This document shows, piece by piece, positions 36,298-43,821 of a DNA stretch of 43,821 nt (its first letter is position 1; the number at the start of each line of letters is the position of its first letter). The stretch lies in assembly GCA_003354005.1 (NCBI GenBank), contig PIWD01000009.1, forward strand, positions 1 through 43,821, in the 5' to 3' direction. This stretch comes from Gammaproteobacteria bacterium (GTDB lineage: Bacteria; Pseudomonadota; Gammaproteobacteria; PIWD01). Both the position numbers and the translations under genes were made by a program. Below the pieces are notes generated by a model that made no database searches, was not told where the DNA came from, and saw nothing but the letters and a program-made list of their open reading frames with translations.

Positions 36298-37593
36298 ATG
36301 AGGAAAAATGTCTTTTATGCACATTCTGGTGGTGTGACGGCTACAATTAATGCAACAGCCTGTGGCGTTATTGAGACCGCTCGTCAACATCAAAATGACT
36401 TGGGAGGTGTGTTGATAGGCAAAAATGGTATCTTGGGGGCACTAAATGAGGAGTTGATTGAAGCTGATCATTTATCAAATGAAGAAGTTGCCTTGCTGCG
36501 TGATACACCTGGCAGTGCCTTTGGTTCATGTCGCTATCAATTAAAGTCACCAGAAGATAATCCAGAGGAATATCAACGCTTATTTGCTATTTTGAAGGCT
36601 CATGATGTTGGCTATTTTATTTACAATGGTGGCAACGATTCACAGGATACAACGCATAAAATAGCACTCGCTAGCCAACAGATGGGCTATCCACTGACCT
36701 GTATTGGGATTCCTAAAACAATTGATAATGATTTATCAAACACCGATAATTGCCCTGGATTTGGCTCAGCAGCAAAGTATGTTGCTGTGTCAATTCGTGA
36801 AGCAGGATTGGATGTCGCTTCAATGGCAGACACATCTACTAAAATCTTTATACTTGAGGTAATGGGACGTCATACTGGCTGGATTGCAGCAGCGAGTGGA
36901 TTGGCTGCTGAAAAAATGGGAGATGCCCCTCATTTAATTTTATTCCCAGAGGTGCCCTTTTCGCTTGAAACTATGCTTGTTCAGGTGAAATATTGCGTAG
37001 AAAAATACGGCTATTGTGCAATTGTTGCATCAGAAGGCATTCACTATCCTGATGGTAGTTTTATTACTGAAGCTAGCACACATTTACCAAAAGATGCATT
37101 TGGACATGCCCAATTGGGTGGCGTTGCACCCTGTCTAGCTGCACACATTAAAAAAGCATTTGCGTATAAGTACCATTGGGCTGTTGCAGACTATTTACAG
37201 CGATCAGCACGGCATATCGCCTCTAGGGTTGATCTTGATCAATCCTATCTTTTAGGAAAGCGAGCTATTGAAGCAGCATGTGCTAAAAAACACAATATTA
37301 TGTTAACTTTGGTGCGTGACTCTCAACAACCTTACCAATGGTCTGTTGGGGAAGTTGCATTAGAGAAAGTTATGAATGTTGAACGGCATCTACCAGCACA
37401 TTTCATTAGTGACAATAAAATGCACATTACGAAGTCATGCCGTCAGTATCTAGAGCCTCTGATTCAAGGTGAGGCATATCCATCTTACAGCAATGGCTTA
37501 CCAAACTATTTCGACCGTACATTATTGCGGTTAGCAAAAAAAAAATACTCTCTCAACCAGCACAATACACTAGAAACAGCTAGAACCTATTGA
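36298..37593 (+). CDS. pfp: Pyrophosphate-dependent 6-phosphofructokinase
   Basis: Phosphorylates fructose 6-phosphate, reversibly if PPi is the donor. It has 431 residues from ATG 36298, which has GAGG 9 nt upstream; a frame extension to 36265 is unlikely. The N-terminal HSGGVTATINATACG (9-23) is the family's first loop. The donor determinants read GGNDS (111-115) and PKTIDND (139-145). In ATP enzymes these are GGDGS and GTIDND; Asp in place of the second Gly and Lys before TIDND are the known marks of PPi users. EVMGRHTGWIA and the substrate-loop region EGIHYPDG follow. Donor choice is inferred from these residues. It has its own promoter and lies 111 bp before the leucine dehydrogenase gene. 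Confidence 0.9.
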   Translation: MRKNVFYAHSGGVTATINATACGVIETARQHQNDLGGVLIGKNGILGALNEELIEADHLSNEEVALLRDTPGSAFGSCRYQLKSPEDNPEEYQRLFAILKAHDVGYFIYNGGNDSQDTTHKIALASQQMGYPLTCIGIPKTIDNDLSNTDNCPGFGSAAKYVAVSIREAGLDVASMADTSTKIFILEVMGRHTGWIAAASGLAAEKMGDAPHLILFPEVPFSLETMLVQVKYCVEKYGYCAIVASEGIHYPDGSFITEASTHLPKDAFGHAQLGGVAPCLAAHIKKAFAYKYHWAVADYLQRSARHIASRVDLDQSYLLGKRAIEAACAKKHNIMLTLVRDSQQPYQWSVGEVALEKVMNVERHLPAHFISDNKMHITKSCRQYLEPLIQGEAYPSYSNGLPNYFDRTLLRLAKKKYSLNQHNTLETARTY

Positions 37594-37704
37594 CAGCAAC
37601 ATCATTTAAATTTAACATCTTGCTAAGTGGTAGCTGTTTAGGACTGGGCTTCCCTCTCGACTATAAAATTTTTTACTGGTATGGCGACTGGAGAAACGTA
37701 GAAC

Positions 37705-38811
37705 ATGAAAACATTTCTTAGTGGAAGGACTGCTCACACATTTGAACAAATTGTAGAAAATGTCCTAAAAAGTGATTTTGAAAACATTTACACTAAGGTT
37801 GACCCTAAAACTGGCCTGCATGCCGTCATTGCTGTACACAGCACAAAGCGCGGATCTGCAATTGGTGGATGTCGCAACCTACCATACCCAAACACGGCGA
37901 TGGCAATACATGATGCCATGGCATTAGCCCAAATGATGACCTATAAGGCAGCAATTAGCGATCTACCCCACGGTGGTGCTAAGGCCGTTCTTATTCAACC
38001 TAAGGTAATTAAAGACCGTAGAGCCTACATGCATGCTTTTGGAGAATTTGTGCATCAGCTAAAGGGTCGTTATATCACAGCAATCGACAGTAATACGAAT
38101 ACAGAAGACATGGCTTTTATTGCCGAGGTTACACCATATGTCTTATGTACCAATCAACAACGTGACAATAAACCTAATGCTGGCAACCCTGCACCTTCGA
38201 CTGCACTGGGTGTAAAACGCGCTATCGAAGCTGCTATCGCCCATTGTTTACCTGAAAAAAAATTAAGCAATTTACACGTTGCTATTCAGGGTGTCGGTGC
38301 AGTCGGTTTTTTACTAGCAAAGTTGCTATGTGAAGCTGGTGCTAAGGTAACAGTTACTGATCGCGACCAAGAAAAAGTACAACGTTGTTCTGATGAACTA
38401 ACCGTTCAAACAACAACACCCGATAAAATTCTATCCACACCATGTGACATACTTTCGCCCTGTGCCTTAGGACATGTATTGACTCCTCAAACGATTCCAG
38501 GTATACAGGCAAAAATAATTGTTGGTGCTGCTAATAATCAGCTTGGGTCACCTGAAGCAAGTACATTATTGCAAGCACGCTCTATTTGCTATATACCAGA
38601 CTTTCTTGCTAACGCTGGGGGTTTAATCTTTGCTGCTGGCCTATTTCATCATCTCAATGATGCTGCTATTTTAGAAAAGACCAATACAATTTATGATCGT
38701 GTATTAAATATCTTGGAAGTTGCTGTTAAAAGAGGGGTAACACCTCTGCATAGTTGCTATCAAATTGTGCAACAAGGTTTGGAAGCAACCCAGTGCGTAC
38801 CTATTAAATAG
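37705..38811 (+). CDS. Leucine dehydrogenase (Glu/Leu/Phe/Val dehydrogenase family)
   Basis: NAD-dependent oxidative deamination of branched-chain amino acids to 2-oxo acids. It has 368 residues. The substrate-domain lysines are Lys81 (MTYKAAISDLPHGG) and Lys93 (GGAKAVL), in the same spacing as Lys68/Lys80 of Bacillus LeuDH as I recall. The NAD fold is VAIQGVGAVGFLLAKLL. The VDPKTGLHAVIAVH and GNPAPSTALGVKRAI segments are typical of leucine or valine rather than glutamate dehydrogenases. The stop codon is directly followed by the ATG of pdhA, so translation of the two is coupled. An AT-rich -10-like box (TATAAA, 37662) is seen upstream, without a good -35. Confidence 0.9.
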   Translation: MKTFLSGRTAHTFEQIVENVLKSDFENIYTKVDPKTGLHAVIAVHSTKRGSAIGGCRNLPYPNTAMAIHDAMALAQMMTYKAAISDLPHGGAKAVLIQPKVIKDRRAYMHAFGEFVHQLKGRYITAIDSNTNTEDMAFIAEVTPYVLCTNQQRDNKPNAGNPAPSTALGVKRAIEAAIAHCLPEKKLSNLHVAIQGVGAVGFLLAKLLCEAGAKVTVTDRDQEKVQRCSDELTVQTTTPDKILSTPCDILSPCALGHVLTPQTIPGIQAKIIVGAANNQLGSPEASTLLQARSICYIPDFLANAGGLIFAAGLFHHLNDAAILEKTNTIYDRVLNILEVAVKRGVTPLHSCYQIVQQGLEATQCVPIK

Positions 38812-39855
38812 ATGAAACAGTTTCTTAACTCACAAGGCTTGCTGACACAAACATTGCCAGAGTTGGCGTCACCGTCACATTTATTGCAACTCTACAGCGA
38901 TATGGTGACTCTACAATTATTCGACAAAAAAGCTATTAATTTACAGCGTACTGGCAATATGAGTACCTTCCCACCGAGTCATGGGCAGGAAGCCTTGTTC
39001 ATCGGCATGGGGCGTGCTATGCAGGCAACTGATGTATTTTGCCCATATTACCGCGATCATGGCACGCTTATGCTACGCGGTGTACCCATGCAAAAAATTC
39101 TCAGTTACTGGGGAGGGAATGAAGAAGGCAGCCATTTTGGAATCCAGAATCAAGATATGCCCATAACTGTGCCAATCGCTAGCCAACTCTTGCTTGCGGC
39201 TGGTGTTGCCTATGCCATAAAAAAACGGAAACAGACACGTGCGGTTGTTGCAAGCTGTGGTGATGGTGGCACGTCAAAGGGTGATTTTTATGAGTCCTTA
39301 AACTTGGCTGGAGTATGGAAGCTACCCATTGTTTTTGTTATAAATAACAACCAATGGGCAATCTCTGTTCCTCAGCATGCACAAACTGCAAGTACGACAA
39401 TTGCACAAAAGTCTGTTGCTGCTGGATTTGAAGGGTTTCAGATTGATGGAAATGATGTCATAGCTGTTCAATATTATATCGAACAAGCCCTCAATAAGGC
39501 ACGTAATGGTGGTGGCCCAACCTTGATTGAGGCTATAACCTATCGTTTGAGTGATCATACCACTGCTGACGATGCAAGCCGTTACCAAGACCCTGATCAA
39601 CTAGCACAAGCATGGCAAAAAGAGCCCCTTGCTCGATTGCGCACATATTTAAAAGAGAAGGGACACTGGTCAGCCGAACAAGAAAAAATTTTAACGGAAA
39701 AAAATCAGCAACGCATCCAACAAGCTGTACAGGCTTATCTAAATCAAGCGGAGCCTGAACCAGAGGATATGTTTGACTATCTGTACGAGACACTACCTAA
39801 GGAACTGGTGAAACAACGCCAGTCTTTGCGGAAAACTTATCGGGTAGAAGCGTGA
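38812..39855 (+). CDS. pdhA: Pyruvate dehydrogenase E1 component, alpha subunit
   Basis: Thiamine-diphosphate-dependent decarboxylase half of the alpha2beta2 E1, 347 residues. The ThDP motif runs from GDGG (150-153) to NNN (178-180), with SKGDFYESLNLAG between. The N-terminal layout (PELASPSHLLQLYSDMVT, then FDKKAINLQRTGNMSTFPPS) resembles Bacillus PdhA. The close relative is the branched-chain 2-oxo acid E1, and with a leucine dehydrogenase just upstream a branched-chain substrate cannot be ruled out. There is no space between the leucine dehydrogenase stop and this ATG, and the pdhB start overlaps its stop by 4 nt. Confidence 0.88.
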   Translation: MKQFLNSQGLLTQTLPELASPSHLLQLYSDMVTLQLFDKKAINLQRTGNMSTFPPSHGQEALFIGMGRAMQATDVFCPYYRDHGTLMLRGVPMQKILSYWGGNEEGSHFGIQNQDMPITVPIASQLLLAAGVAYAIKKRKQTRAVVASCGDGGTSKGDFYESLNLAGVWKLPIVFVINNNQWAISVPQHAQTASTTIAQKSVAAGFEGFQIDGNDVIAVQYYIEQALNKARNGGGPTLIEAITYRLSDHTTADDASRYQDPDQLAQAWQKEPLARLRTYLKEKGHWSAEQEKILTEKNQQRIQQAVQAYLNQAEPEPEDMFDYLYETLPKELVKQRQSLRKTYRVEA

Positions 39856-40835
39856 AAGCCATCACACTTGTCGAAGCAGTCAATCAGGCACTTGACTATG
39901 AGATGTCAGCTGATGAGAGCATTGTATTGCTTGGTGAAGATATCGCTAAAAATGGTGGTGTGTTCCGTGCGACACTTGATTTATTCGATAAATTTGGCGC
40001 TGAGCGTGTCTTAGACACCCCATTAGCCGAGTCCATGATTGCAGGCATTGCCATCGGTATGGCTAGCCAAGGACTCAAACCTGTCGCTGAGTTCCAGTTT
40101 ATGGGCTTTATTTATTCGGCATTTGACCACATCATCAGTCATGCCAGTCGATTACGCAATCGAACCCGTGGACGGCTGACCTGTCCAGTTGTCTATCGTG
40201 CCCCTTACGGTGGTGGCATTCACGCACCAGAACATCATTCAGAAAGTACTGAGGCATTGTTTGCGCATATTCCTGGTTTGCGTGTGGTGATTCCCTCATC
40301 ACCTGCACGAGCCTATGGCTTGCTATTGGCAGCGATACGTAATCCAGATCCTGTTATTTTCCTGGAACCCAAACGGTTATATCGGCTCTTTAAACAGGTT
40401 GTGCCTAACACAGGCCAAGCCTTGCCCTTAGATTGCTGCTTTACACTTATGCCAGGCGATGATATCACATTGGTTACTTGGGGGGCAATGGTCTACGAGA
40501 CCATGCTAGCCGCTAAGCAATTGGGAGAAACGCAAGGTATTCATTGCGAAGTCATCGATGTAGCAACCATCAAACCCTTAGATATGGAAATGATCATCCA
40601 TTCCGTTCAAAAAACTGGCCGTTGCATCATTATCCATGAGGCAGCACGTAACTGCGGTGTTGGTGCTGAAATTGCCGCTAACCTCGCAGAGCACGCTTTA
40701 ATGTCCCTACTCGCTCCTGTTCAGCGTATTACAGGTTATGATACGATTATGCCTTATTACCGTCTAGAAAAACATTATATGCCGAGTGTAAATAAAATTG
40801 TGCACACTGCCCAAGAAATGATGGAGTTTGTATGA
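39852..40835 (+). CDS. pdhB: Pyruvate dehydrogenase E1 component, beta subunit
   Basis: Second E1 subunit, 327 residues, transketolase-like fold, carrying the ThDP aminopyrimidine contact and the E2-binding surface. It starts with GTG inside the pdhA stop (GTGA, 4-nt overlap) and its own stop overlaps pdhC the same way (ATGA). Signatures are LLGEDIAKNGGVFRAT, the DTPLAESMIAGIAIGMA stretch with the conserved Glu, PYGGGIHAPEHHSES, and the C-terminal HEAARNCGVGAEIAA. The overlapping genes would give equal synthesis of subunits that assemble 1:1. Confidence 0.9.
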   Translation: MKAITLVEAVNQALDYEMSADESIVLLGEDIAKNGGVFRATLDLFDKFGAERVLDTPLAESMIAGIAIGMASQGLKPVAEFQFMGFIYSAFDHIISHASRLRNRTRGRLTCPVVYRAPYGGGIHAPEHHSESTEALFAHIPGLRVVIPSSPARAYGLLLAAIRNPDPVIFLEPKRLYRLFKQVVPNTGQALPLDCCFTLMPGDDITLVTWGAMVYETMLAAKQLGETQGIHCEVIDVATIKPLDMEMIIHSVQKTGRCIIIHEAARNCGVGAEIAANLAEHALMSLLAPVQRITGYDTIMPYYRLEKHYMPSVNKIVHTAQEMMEFV

Positions 40836-42031
40836 GAGTTTTTAATCTACCTGACTTAGGGGAAGGTCTCGCTGAGGCTAAAATTCGTGAATGGTATGTT
40901 AAAGCAGGTGACAGCGTGCATGTTGATCAACCTTTACTCGCAGTTGAAACAGCTAAGGCCATGGTTGAAATTCCATCCCCCAACCAAGGAAAGATTGCAA
41001 ATTTACACGCTAAAACAGGTGTGATGGTTCAAACGGGAGCACCTTTGATTAGCTTTCATCTAGATGAAGTCGTTGAACACAACCAAGCAACGGTAGTTGG
41101 TCAACTTTCTCATAGTGAAACAATTTTAGAAAATGAACCTGATATCAAACCTAAAACAGCGATGTCTACATACTCAAAACGCGTGCAAGCCACCCCAAAG
41201 GTGCGTCAACTTGCGCAAAGCCTAAAGATCGATTTAAGCCAAGTTACGCCAAGTAGCCCACATCAACACATTACTCTTGAAGACGTTCGAGCGCATGCAA
41301 AACAAAACCATCCACCATTAAAAGCCACTGCAAACCGAGACATTTGGCTTCGCAGCATACCTCACACAAGTGAAGATCTACATGGTGCACGACGCACCAT
41401 GGCACATGTAATGCAGTCAGCCAATCAGCAGGTGGTACTAACCAGTTTATTTGATGATGCTGATATTACAGCTCTCAATACCCCGTTAGATGGAAAACCA
41501 AGATTCCGAGGCTTGACCCTAAAACTAATCCGTGCAATGCAAGACGCTTGCCAAGAGATGCCAGCCCTCAATGCCCATTTCGATGCTGAAAACCTACAAC
41601 GTCACCTATTCAAGCAGATAAACTTGGGTATTGCAATCGATAGCCCACAAGGACTTTTTGTACCTGTGATTCAGAATGTTGGGTCATATTCTGATCAAGT
41701 TTTATGCACTAAGCTTGCGCAACTTAAATCATTAGCAGAGAATGCAGCATTTCCAGCAAATTTGCTCAAGCATGCGACAATTACATTATCAAATATTGGA
41801 ACAATTGCTGGACGTTATGCAACACCGATAGTTGTACCACCTACAGTTGCTATTGTTGCCGTTGGAAAAGTACGGGATAAACTACAATGGGATTCCATAA
41901 CACAAAAATGCTGTTGCCACTTTAAACTTCCACTCTCCCTGAGCTTTGACCATCGAGCTGTTACTGGTTCTGAAGCTGCCTATTTTCTTAAAGCAATGAT
42001 CACTAGCTTAGCTGCATTAGGAGATACATAG
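40832..42031 (+). CDS. pdhC: Dihydrolipoamide acyltransferase (E2) of the 2-oxo acid dehydrogenase complex
   Basis: E2 core enzyme, 399 residues with one lipoyl domain: the lipoylated lysine is Lys42 in ETAKAMVEIP. A Pro/Thr-containing linker leads to the E1/E3-binding domain (TPKVRQLAQSLKIDL, about 125-158), then the catalytic domain. The catalytic motif is DHRAVTG, with His374; the common form is DHRxxDG, so Thr378 stands where Asp normally is. I recall this Thr in some bacterial E2 subgroups, so the enzyme may well be active. The gene overlaps pdhB by 4 nt and is 9 nt from rmuC. No E3 (lpd) gene is in the window. Confidence 0.88.
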   Translation: MRVFNLPDLGEGLAEAKIREWYVKAGDSVHVDQPLLAVETAKAMVEIPSPNQGKIANLHAKTGVMVQTGAPLISFHLDEVVEHNQATVVGQLSHSETILENEPDIKPKTAMSTYSKRVQATPKVRQLAQSLKIDLSQVTPSSPHQHITLEDVRAHAKQNHPPLKATANRDIWLRSIPHTSEDLHGARRTMAHVMQSANQQVVLTSLFDDADITALNTPLDGKPRFRGLTLKLIRAMQDACQEMPALNAHFDAENLQRHLFKQINLGIAIDSPQGLFVPVIQNVGSYSDQVLCTKLAQLKSLAENAAFPANLLKHATITLSNIGTIAGRYATPIVVPPTVAIVAVGKVRDKLQWDSITQKCCCHFKLPLSLSFDHRAVTGSEAAYFLKAMITSLAALGDT

Positions 42032-42040
42032 TGAGAAAGA

Positions 42041-43198
42041 TTGATGATTAGCAACGTGATAACTTGGATGCCATGGCTGCTTACTGTCATTCTACTGGTT
42101 TTTTTACTCTATACGCTGTGGCAACAGAAAATGACAAGTCACGTTAATGAATGGAGTGCCCAGCAACAGCAGACTGTAATAGATAATATGGAAGAACGCC
42201 AAAAGGTTCTAATGAACCAACTCACAGGATTACAGGAAAGCATCAACAAAAACGCAGGTGATCATAACTTAAAGATACAAGAAGGCTTCAATAAGATTGA
42301 CAAAGAAACAAATAAGCTTGTAGGCGATATCAACGATAAGATGGGTCTGCAATTTGGCAACAATCTGGATCGTACAAATCGCATTTTTAACGATGTACAG
42401 CAACAGTTGACCTCAATTAAGACAATACAGCAACAATTAACTAACACATCTAATGATGTCGCTGGCAATATTAACCAACTTCAAAATTTACTCACTGATA
42501 AACAATCACGTGGTGTGATCGGTGAAATTCAGCTAATAACCTTAATCAAAAATACCATGCCAAGTAATAGTTTTTCATTTCAGTACACCTTATCTAACAG
42601 CAAACGTGTTGACTGCGTATTATTTTTGCCTAAACCAATAAGTATGATCGCCATTGATGCCAAATTTCCGCTCGATCACTATCGTAGTATGCACAAAGAG
42701 AACCTAACACCTGCGCAGAAAAAACAATACCGAAAACAATTCAATCAGGACGTACGTAAACATATCCAAGACATTACCAGTAAGTACATTATCCTAGGTG
42801 AAACTGCGGAAAGTGCCATGATGTTTGTACCAGCCGAAGCTATTTTTGCTGATATTCACGCACATCACCACGATTTAGTTAATTTTGCCCACCAATCGCG
42901 GGTATGGATGGTCTCACCCACAACGATGATGGCCATCCTCACAACAGCCTATGCCGTGCTTAAAGATGCCAGTACACGCGAACAGGTTTCGACGATTCAA
43001 AAACTGTTAATTGATTTGTCCAAAGACTTCACACGCTTTCAGAAACGTGCAGACAATCTCAGAAAACATGTACACCTACTTAGCAAAGATATCGATGAGA
43101 TCCATACCTCATCACATAAGATAACTCAACGCTTCCAAAAAATTGAACGAGTAGAATTACCTATTACAGAAGAACTCGCTGAAATTGCAAGTGAGTAA
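42041..43198 (+). CDS. rmuC: RmuC-family DNA recombination protein
   Basis: Family linked to limiting inverted-repeat rearrangements in E. coli; a nuclease-like core is proposed. The 385 residues comprise an N-terminal membrane helix (WMPWLLTVILLVFLLYTLW), a coiled-coil of about 130 residues rich in Gln and Asn, and the conserved core: RGVIGEIQLITLIKN, RVDCVLFLP, IAIDAKFPLDHYR, and the late VWMVSPTTMMAILTTAY. The Glu and DAK pattern resembles restriction-fold nucleases. It begins 9 nt after pdhC and may share its message. The family's biochemical role is not settled. Confidence 0.92.
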   Translation: MMISNVITWMPWLLTVILLVFLLYTLWQQKMTSHVNEWSAQQQQTVIDNMEERQKVLMNQLTGLQESINKNAGDHNLKIQEGFNKIDKETNKLVGDINDKMGLQFGNNLDRTNRIFNDVQQQLTSIKTIQQQLTNTSNDVAGNINQLQNLLTDKQSRGVIGEIQLITLIKNTMPSNSFSFQYTLSNSKRVDCVLFLPKPISMIAIDAKFPLDHYRSMHKENLTPAQKKQYRKQFNQDVRKHIQDITSKYIILGETAESAMMFVPAEAIFADIHAHHHDLVNFAHQSRVWMVSPTTMMAILTTAYAVLKDASTREQVSTIQKLLIDLSKDFTRFQKRADNLRKHVHLLSKDIDEIHTSSHKITQRFQKIERVELPITEELAEIASE

Positions 43199-43217
43199 CA
43201 TGAAACCCTAGCAATAA

Positions 43218-43283
43218 TTATCTGGCATTGTAGAAATGCACGAAACTTACATTGGTGGCAAAGAAAAGAATAAAAGGTGCAAT
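43218..43283 (+). pseudogene. Remnant of an ISXO2/IS1595-like transposase
   Basis: Some 22 codons read LSGIVEMHETYIGG and then KEKNKRCN. This is the segment around the first catalytic Asp of ISXO2/IS1595-type transposases, whose form I recall as (I/V)EVDETYIGGKEKNKH. Here the catalytic Asp is His and a stop codon (TAA, 43215) precedes. Nothing else of the transposase was found on either side. The same frame runs on to a TAA at 43362-43364. Confidence 0.6.
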
Positions 43284-43364
43284 TTGAAAAGACTAACTAT
43301 TGAACTACTTCAAAGTGAAGCCAGTATTTTTTGTAATGTAGAAGGTATAGTAAGGGTTAAATAA
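43284..43364 (+). other. Short in-frame fragment, possibly restriction-modification derived
   Basis: The 26 codons continue the frame of the transposase remnant but look unrelated to it (LKRLTIELLQSEASIFCNVE and on to TAA). The position just before a DNA methyltransferase fragment makes a piece of the partner endonuclease gene conceivable; I cannot support that from motifs. It may be noise. Confidence 0.25.
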
Positions 43365-43379
43365 ATTGTTTAAAGATAA

Positions 43380-43675
43380 AAAAAAGTTGAGTTTGGTGAT
43401 TTTCAAACACCTATTACACTAGCAAAAAAGGTTGTAGGTGTTGTTAGTAATAACCTTGCTAATGTTCAGACTATTATAGAACCTACTTGTGGTATTGGAA
43501 CTTTTTTAAAAGTCTTTATAGAAAATAACTATAGTGTAAAAAACTTAATTGGTTGGGAGATAAACCCAGCTTATATTGAGATGGCAAAAGAAAATTTGTC
43601 TTATTCAAGTAACAATAATACCGTAATAAAAGAACAAGATTTTTTTGAAATAGATTGGGGTAACGTAGAAAAAAC
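43380..43675 (+). pseudogene. DNA adenine methyltransferase fragment, truncated at both ends
   Basis: About 98 codons are open from 43380. The fragment starts VEFGDFQTPITLAKKVV, continues with IIEPTCGIGTFL, which is the SAM-binding motif I (F/PxCGxG type) of N6-adenine DNA methyltransferases, and then LIGWEINPAYIEMA, which is motif II with the acidic ribose-binding residue. EQDFFEIDWGNVEKT follows, where motif III lies. Homology ends before the catalytic NPPY-type motif IV: at 43676 an IS-like end begins. There is no start codon near the beginning and stops precede it (43371, 43377). The gene is therefore a dead remnant, probably of a type II or type I-like restriction-modification system. 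Confidence 0.8.
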
Positions 43676-43821
43676 GGTTGTGTTGCAAAGTGTTATTGGT
43701 TAAAAGGATGCTTGTATTCTGGATACAATTATCCAGCGAGTGCATAAAATTGCTCCCAAACAGGAAGCTCACTATTCATTTGCTGTTTTTTAATCATTGC
43801 CCACAGCTCTATACCAGCCAA
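43676..43821 (-). mobile_element. IS6-like insertion sequence, one end (partial)
   Basis: The segment begins with GGTTGTGTTGCAAAG (43676-43690), very close to IS6-family terminal inverted repeats as I recall them (GGTTCTGTTGCAAAG). It is followed 39 bp later by the stop codon of a minus-strand transposase that runs off the window. The element's start coincides with the point where the methyltransferase reading frame loses similarity. The other end and any 8-bp target duplication lie outside the window. Confidence 0.65.
43729..43821 (-). CDS. IS6-like transposase, C-terminal end (partial)
   Basis: Thirty residues are open from the window edge to TAA at 43729-43731: LAGIELWAMIKKQQ, a short linker and VWEQFYALAG. 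The GIEL/AM-I+K-Q helix and the final EQFYALA resemble the C-terminus of IS6-family DDE transposases. The catalytic residues are outside the window, so activity cannot be judged. It is the last gene before the terminal repeat at 43676. Confidence 0.6.
   Translation of the reverse strand: MAGIELWAMIKKQQMNSELPVWEQFYALAG

Overview
The window is a gene-dense, moderately AT-rich chromosomal segment of a Gram-negative bacterium. Lipid A and Kdo genes (lpxH, kdsB) and gammaproteobacterial gene orders (yibN-grxC-secB, tRNA-Leu/tig-clpP-clpX-lon, rpsO-pnp) point to Gammaproteobacteria. A leucine dehydrogenase gene directly followed by a Bacillus-type pyruvate dehydrogenase E1alpha/E1beta/E2 set, next to a pyrophosphate-type phosphofructokinase, recalls Coxiella/Legionella/Rickettsiella relatives; that is from memory, not a search. 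A membrane-anchored ankyrin-like repeat protein, several orphan small or membrane proteins and decaying mobile DNA fit a host-associated lifestyle, which is inference.

Layout. 1-141 is the end of an MFS transporter. 138-3810 (minus) is gltX-cysS-kdsB, followed by lpxH (plus). 4556-7312 (minus) is aspC-nadB, giving aspartate to iminoaspartate for NAD synthesis. 7554-8429 holds an orphan membrane protein with its own strong promoter. 8422-11929 (minus) is an aromatic amino acid permease, hemE and a rubredoxin-reductase-like flavoprotein. 12239-14305 is the repeat protein with a textbook sigma-70 promoter. 14356-17226 is uvrA (minus), then hinT, a 62-residue orphan with strong expression signals, and an APC permease (minus).

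20064-25991 carries tRNA-Leu(UAG) and the proteostasis cluster tig-clpP-clpX-lon: ribosome-bound chaperone, then two AAA+ protease systems. 26105-28538 (minus) is rpsO-pnp. 28841-29374 is an orphan membrane protein, followed by an MFS transporter. 30735-34084 (minus) is ribD-ribE-ribH-perM, covering the last steps of riboflavin synthesis. 34162-35416 (minus) is yibN-grxC-secB, and 35488-36021 an orphan. 36298-43198 is a carbon block: PPi-PFK, then the tightly coupled leuDH-pdhA-pdhB-pdhC, then rmuC.

The last 0.6 kb is a small graveyard: a piece of an ISXO2/IS1595-like transposase, a headless and tailless adenine-type DNA methyltransferase fragment, and an IS6-like element whose apparent terminal repeat cuts the methyltransferase. 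It runs off the window. The best candidates for something undescribed are the 39/43-residue ankyrin-like repeat protein, the 62-residue orphan at 18136, and the methyltransferase/IS junction at the end. No CRISPR array or complete defence system was seen.
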